64,000 bases of DNA from the NCBI GenBank assembly GCA_019636375.1, contig JAHBXS010000003.1, positions 620,001-684,000 on the forward strand. Reading direction: 5' to 3'. Below are positions 61,149 through 64,000 of the stretch, in pieces. The notes beneath the pieces were generated by a model. The model worked only from the letters and a program-made list of their open reading frames with translations, was not told the DNA's origin and did no database searches. The translations under genes and the position numbers were made by a program. Every line of letters starts with the position of its first letter. Position 1 is the stretch's first letter. The DNA is from Pirellulaceae bacterium (GTDB taxonomy: Bacteria > Planctomycetota > Planctomycetia > Pirellulales > Pirellulaceae).

Positions 61149-62042
61149 TTGCTACGACGCCGACTCATTTCTGCCGCAGTAATCATCGGGCTGTTGTTGG
61201 CTGTCTTGTGGGGTGATTTCTATGCGGCGCGGGAATGGACTCATTTAGGGCCCGGCGTCTTGATCACCCTCATAGCGACGCTCGGCGTTATGCTGTCGGC
61301 CAGCGAGCTGGTCTACATGTGGAGAGCCGCCGGTCGCGCGGTCAGTATGCGCGTCACCATGTTCGGAACGGGCCTACTTGCCGTTGGAGCCGCGATGCCC
61401 GTTTGGTATCCGGCCATCATGGACTCGGCAGGTTGGTTTGGTGGCACTTTTGTTGGATTGTTTTTGGCGATTTGCGCGGCGGCACTCTATGAGGTGCTCT
61501 ACATGCCGGCCACCGAACGATTGGCAGATCGCTTGATCCATCATATTTTCACGTTTGGTTATTTTTCACTGTTGCTGGGCTCGGTGTCATTTCATCGGCA
61601 ATTGTTTAACGACAATGGGTTCGGCTTGTGCGCGGTGTTGGCCGTGATTGCGACGGTCAAATGCTCGGATGCGGCTGCCTTTTTTTTGGGCCGTCTGTTC
61701 GGCAAACATAAATTGGCTCCTCGGGTGAGTGCCGGGAAGACCATCGAGGGAGCTCTAGGGGCTTTCGTCGGCGGAATTTTAGGAGCCGCGATCATTTTTC
61801 GGGGAATCGTACCGTTGGTCGCCGGTATTGAGCAGGTTCAAAGTTGGTGGTGGATCGTGTGTTACGGCATGATTTTAACCGTCGCCGGGATGCTGGGTGA
61901 TTTAATGGAATCGATCATCAAACGTGATGCCGCCTGCAAGGATTCAAGCAGTTGGCTGCCGGGCCTGGGCGGGATGCTGGACGTCGTCGACTCCCTGATC
62001 TTCGCCGCCCCCGCCAGTTGCCTCGTCTGGATCTTGTTGTGA
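61149..62042 (+). CDS. cdsA: Phosphatidate cytidylyltransferase
   Basis: 297 residues from TTG 61149, supported by GGGAGG about 9 nt upstream; uppS ends only 3 bp before. About 8 membrane helices. The C-terminal signature is ESIIKRDAACKDSSSWLPGLGG followed by MLDVVDS. It corresponds to the CDP-diglyceride synthase block, with Lys-Asp and the final Asp-Ser as metal and substrate contacts. GLGG replaces the usual GHGG. It makes CDP-diacylglycerol from CTP and phosphatidate for phospholipid synthesis. The usual downstream dxr and rseP genes are missing; a repeat region follows. Confidence 0.94.
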   Translation: MLRRRLISAAVIIGLLLAVLWGDFYAAREWTHLGPGVLITLIATLGVMLSASELVYMWRAAGRAVSMRVTMFGTGLLAVGAAMPVWYPAIMDSAGWFGGTFVGLFLAICAAALYEVLYMPATERLADRLIHHIFTFGYFSLLLGSVSFHRQLFNDNGFGLCAVLAVIATVKCSDAAAFFLGRLFGKHKLAPRVSAGKTIEGALGAFVGGILGAAIIFRGIVPLVAGIEQVQSWWWIVCYGMILTVAGMLGDLMESIIKRDAACKDSSSWLPGLGGMLDVVDSLIFAAPASCLVWILL

Positions 62043-62410
62043 GAGTTGGTTTAGGTTGCCAGTCGTTTGACCGTCGTCGAACCCACGATCTACAGCAACG
62101 ACTGCTCAAGTTGCGGCTCGAATGGCAACTCTCAGTCGTTTGTCGAAAATGAACTCGCGACATGTTGGATCGCCAATTCCAACCAAACCTTTCCCTCGCC
62201 ATTATCGCCAAGTGGCAAACGACGTGCGTCAAACGATGTGCCACACCGTCAAGTCTCCTCCAAATCTTTGCAACGTCTGGGACTTTGGTAAAAGATGTTG
62301 GGTAAAAGATGAAACTGAATTGGCGTAAGGGCACGCGCAAAGTCCCCAAGACAAAAAGATTTCGACCGAGCTTCTATTAGAGGCTTGGCGACTCTCAGCC
62401 GGCCTGTCAA

Positions 62411-62633
62411 GATAATGCCTGTCCTTTTTTCTCATTCGTACGGCAGAACATCCACATCGCAACCGCGACCACCAGGCAACGGAGGCGATTGTTTCATATT
62501 TGCGAGATGGGAAATATTCTGAGGATATCGAGTAGTTCCAGGACCGAAAAGGACAGAAAAGGACAGAAAAGGACAGGAGGACGGAAAAGGAGGACGGAAA
62601 AGAAGGAGGACAGAAAAGGACAGACATAATCCA
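62411..62633. repeat. Inverted CCTGTCCTTTT elements enclosing tandem repeat
   Basis: GATAATGCCTGTCCTTTTTT at 62411-62430 is matched in reverse complement by AGAAAAGGACAGACATAATC ending at 62631, with a few mismatches. A third copy, ATAACGCCTGTCCTTTT, lies at 62714-62730 in the first orientation. Together these suggest a repeat family with paired, inverted ends rather than chance. Confidence 0.55.
62541..62623 (+). repeat. Tandem repeat, unit GGACRGAAAA
   Basis: The unit GGACAGAAAA, or its GGACGGAAAA/GGACCGAAAA variants, repeats about seven times, sometimes split by GGA or GAAGGA spacers. Several copies are perfect. The strand is strongly purine-biased. No gene is encoded. Confidence 0.85.
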
Positions 62634-62710
62634 GAATTTCAAAATGAATTGCTCGGGAAGTTTTGGGGAAACGCAGAAACCAAGTGGTTTGGCTAGGTTG
62701 GTCGCACGCC

Positions 62711-62731
62711 TAAATAACGCCTGTCCTTTTC
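62711..62731 (+). repeat. Third CCTGTCCTTTT element copy
   Basis: TAAATAACGCCTGTCCTTTTC repeats the ATAA(T/C)GCCTGTCCTTTT unit seen at 62412-62428 in the same orientation. A T-rich stretch follows, which could also help terminate the leftward gene's transcript. Confidence 0.5.
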
Positions 62732-62770
62732 ATTTTTTAATTTTTTCTAACAACAAAAAAAGCCAAAAAG

Positions 62771-64000
62771 CTAATCCCCCCCCTTCAGTAAATGCCCTAT
62801 GTTACATAAGCCAGATTTAATGTTGGATCGACATACATCTCTCAAAGGGATCGGAAAACGTTCAGGAAGCTTGTCTATGACCTTAACAATAATTTCATTT
62901 TCCCACTCAAGCGTTACCCTTTCAATATCTAGGCGTTGCTTCTTATTCAGTGCTATAATCTCTTTTTTTTGTGCGGAATTTAAACGCAGCTTGAATCCCG
63001 TTTCACCATAAAGCAATGCACTAGGAAGCCCGCCGCGTTGAATTTCAAATAAGATGTTAATTGTTTCAATTAGCTCCCTTTGGTGCGGTAAAAGCAAAGA
63101 TTTAAGTTCTTGATTTTTCTCAGAAAGATAGTTTTTTTGCCATTGACGGTAGTCCCCTCTCACTTGTTGCTCCAAAGGCCCGCATTGAACGTCGATCATT
63201 TTCTTGAACCACTCACTTTCCATTTTGTAATAATCCATCGCAATCCCTTCAATTTGGTCAATCTGCTGATCTACAAGCTGTAATTCCTCGATACTTGTAG
63301 GGTCTCGCGCAAGACCGCGTATCGCGTTGAATAAAAGCAACTCATGCATCGCTTCCTTTTCTAATTGCTCAAGCGGTGTCAATACTTGGTCGAATTGAAC
63401 TATCGAAAATAAGTAATTTTCCATTTCAAAATTACCATCGACGTCAATATGAAAGTGATAACCCATAAACATACCGCGAAATCGCCGCAGATGCTCCTCA
63501 ACCCATAAATCTGAATACAGCTCCGAGTTTCTTAAATGCCACGCAAATAGTTCAAACGACGGTGGATACAACTCCAAATAGCCTGCTGAACACTCGCTAA
63601 GTTGTTGCCTTTGATCCCGATCCAAAATCTGGTAATAGTCCTTTAACGACTCCTCACGAAGTTTGTACATTTTGTCGAAATAAACAGGTTGCAATTCGGC
63701 AACTAAATCTCGGATAGCCATAAATTCACTTTTAGTCAAGCCAAATTTTTGGTGACTAAAAAACTCGACGATTCCCAGCGAGCGTATTCGACAACGGATT
63801 ACCAAATCCCGGAACCTCGCCCGCTGCGTTTGGTCTAAATTATCCGTCAAGGCATCGGGAACTGGTGTTCGATGTTTCAAGAATTCGTCAAAAATCTCTC
63901 GATAATGTCGTTTTTGGGTGGCATCCATTGAAAGTTCGTCTTGAACCCACTCCTTCTTAAGCAATGCGATTTCATCAAATCGTGGCGGTAGGTGTAATAG
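62771..64000 (-). CDS. Unrecognised helical protein, cut by right window edge
   Basis: At least 409 residues; the frame stays open to the window end, so the true start lies outside. No family recognised. The product is almost all charged helix, with recurring short segments of the type LTxxQ/E...L (MDATQKRHYREIFDEF, LTKSEFMAIRDLV, LDRDQRQQLSE, LTPLEQLEKEAMHELLLF, LNSAQKKEIIAL). These recall the repetitive Leu/Gln helices of planctomycete periplasmic repressor-like (CpxP/Spy-type) proteins. The DNA is AT-richer than the neighbours: about 40% G+C in one sampled stretch against about 62% in cdsA. The gene follows a repeat region, so acquisition from elsewhere is possible. Function unknown. Confidence 0.75.
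   Translation of the reverse strand, partial: LLHLPPRFDEIALLKKEWVQDELSMDATQKRHYREIFDEFLKHRTPVPDALTDNLDQTQRARFRDLVIRCRIRSLGIVEFFSHQKFGLTKSEFMAIRDLVAELQPVYFDKMYKLREESLKDYYQILDRDQRQQLSECSAGYLELYPPSFELFAWHLRNSELYSDLWVEEHLRRFRGMFMGYHFHIDVDGNFEMENYLFSIVQFDQVLTPLEQLEKEAMHELLLFNAIRGLARDPTSIEELQLVDQQIDQIEGIAMDYYKMESEWFKKMIDVQCGPLEQQVRGDYRQWQKNYLSEKNQELKSLLLPHQRELIETINILFEIQRGGLPSALLYGETGFKLRLNSAQKKEIIALNKKQRLDIERVTLEWENEIIVKVIDKLPERFPIPLRDVCRSNIKSGLCNIGHLLKGGD

Larger units (their letters stand above)
62043..62770. other. Intergenic repeat region
   Basis: 728 bp between convergent genes, with no supported gene. It contains three related CCTGTCCTTTT elements and a 10-bp tandem repeat, described separately. 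The short open frames here are low-complexity or antisense to repeats. Confidence 0.7.

Noticed and set aside
62541..62623. Possible CRISPR array
   Set aside because: The units are only 10 bp, with spacers of 0-6 bp. There are no CRISPR-length repeats or spacers and no cas genes.
62229..62642. 137-residue minus-strand frame across the purine tandem repeat
   Set aside because: Its N-terminus is the translation of the GGACRGAAAA array (repeating SF/VLF/CP residues). No ribosome site.

Overview
The window reads as chromosome of a planctomycete, most likely a relative of the Pirellulaceae. The evidence is the gene content: two DUF1559 pseudopilins with H-X9-DG tails, two DUF1549/DUF1553 cytochrome-like proteins each paired with a Tat-exported DUF1501 protein, the small basic protein of the TIGR04137 type, a PEP-CTERM protein, an ECF sigma factor joined to a Ser/Thr kinase, an ASPIC/UnbV FG-GAP protein and an MfnB-like C1-pathway enzyme. 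Many genes appear to start with GTG or TTG. There is one tRNA (Ser, CGA). I see no rRNA, CRISPR array, prophage or intact transposase.

Layout. 0.3-6.3 kb: a DUF1559 pseudopilin, an HPF/RaiA-like ribosome-binding protein, a membrane protein fused to a spermidine-synthase-like domain, and a nucleotidyltransferase-like protein, followed by palindromic repeats. 6.6-9.6 kb: ECF sigma factor and kinase overlapping by 4 bp. 9.8-12.6 kb: PEP-CTERM protein, quinone-oxidoreductase/PepSY pair, small basic protein. 12.8-19.4 kb: stand-alone PTS enzyme I, DUF418 membrane protein, UnbV protein, DUF2237 protein. 19.7-25.6 kb: four glycosyltransferase-type genes with a second DUF1559 pseudopilin among them. 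25.7-27.2 kb: divergent AraC/GyrI regulator and VOC protein. 27.4-36.6 kb: two consecutive DUF1549/1553 + DUF1501 pairs. 36.7-37.5 kb: a TacA/TacT-type toxin-antitoxin pair that lies between two copies of a 14-bp sequence, one of which is the 3' end of the preceding gene. 37.6-48 kb: membrane GT2, a PqqD-like/M50/HlyD-like fusion protein, tRNA-Ser and a membrane protein of about 2,080 residues. 48.1-53.5 kb: Gfo/Idh/MocA oxidoreductase, two small overlapping unknown genes, sugar isomerase, RNase D, MfnB-like synthase and a small membrane protein. 53.7-58.8 kb: PQQ-propeller lipoprotein, TolC-type outer-membrane protein, low-molecular-weight phosphatase, redoxin-like protein. 59.0-62.0 kb: purA-uppS-cdsA. 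62.0-64 kb: repeats, then an AT-richer unknown gene cut by the window edge.

How the genes fit together. Housekeeping functions (purA, uppS, cdsA, RNase D, tRNA-Ser, enzyme I) are interspersed with surface and export functions. The most coherent multi-gene units are the sigma/kinase pair, the glycosyltransferase cluster, the duplicated cytochrome/DUF1501 pairs, the toxin-antitoxin module and the purA-uppS-cdsA run. The items most worth following are the repeat-bounded toxin-antitoxin insertion, the PqqD-M50-HlyD fusion, the pseudopilin inside the glycosylation cluster, the giant membrane protein and the repeat/AT-rich boundary at the right end.
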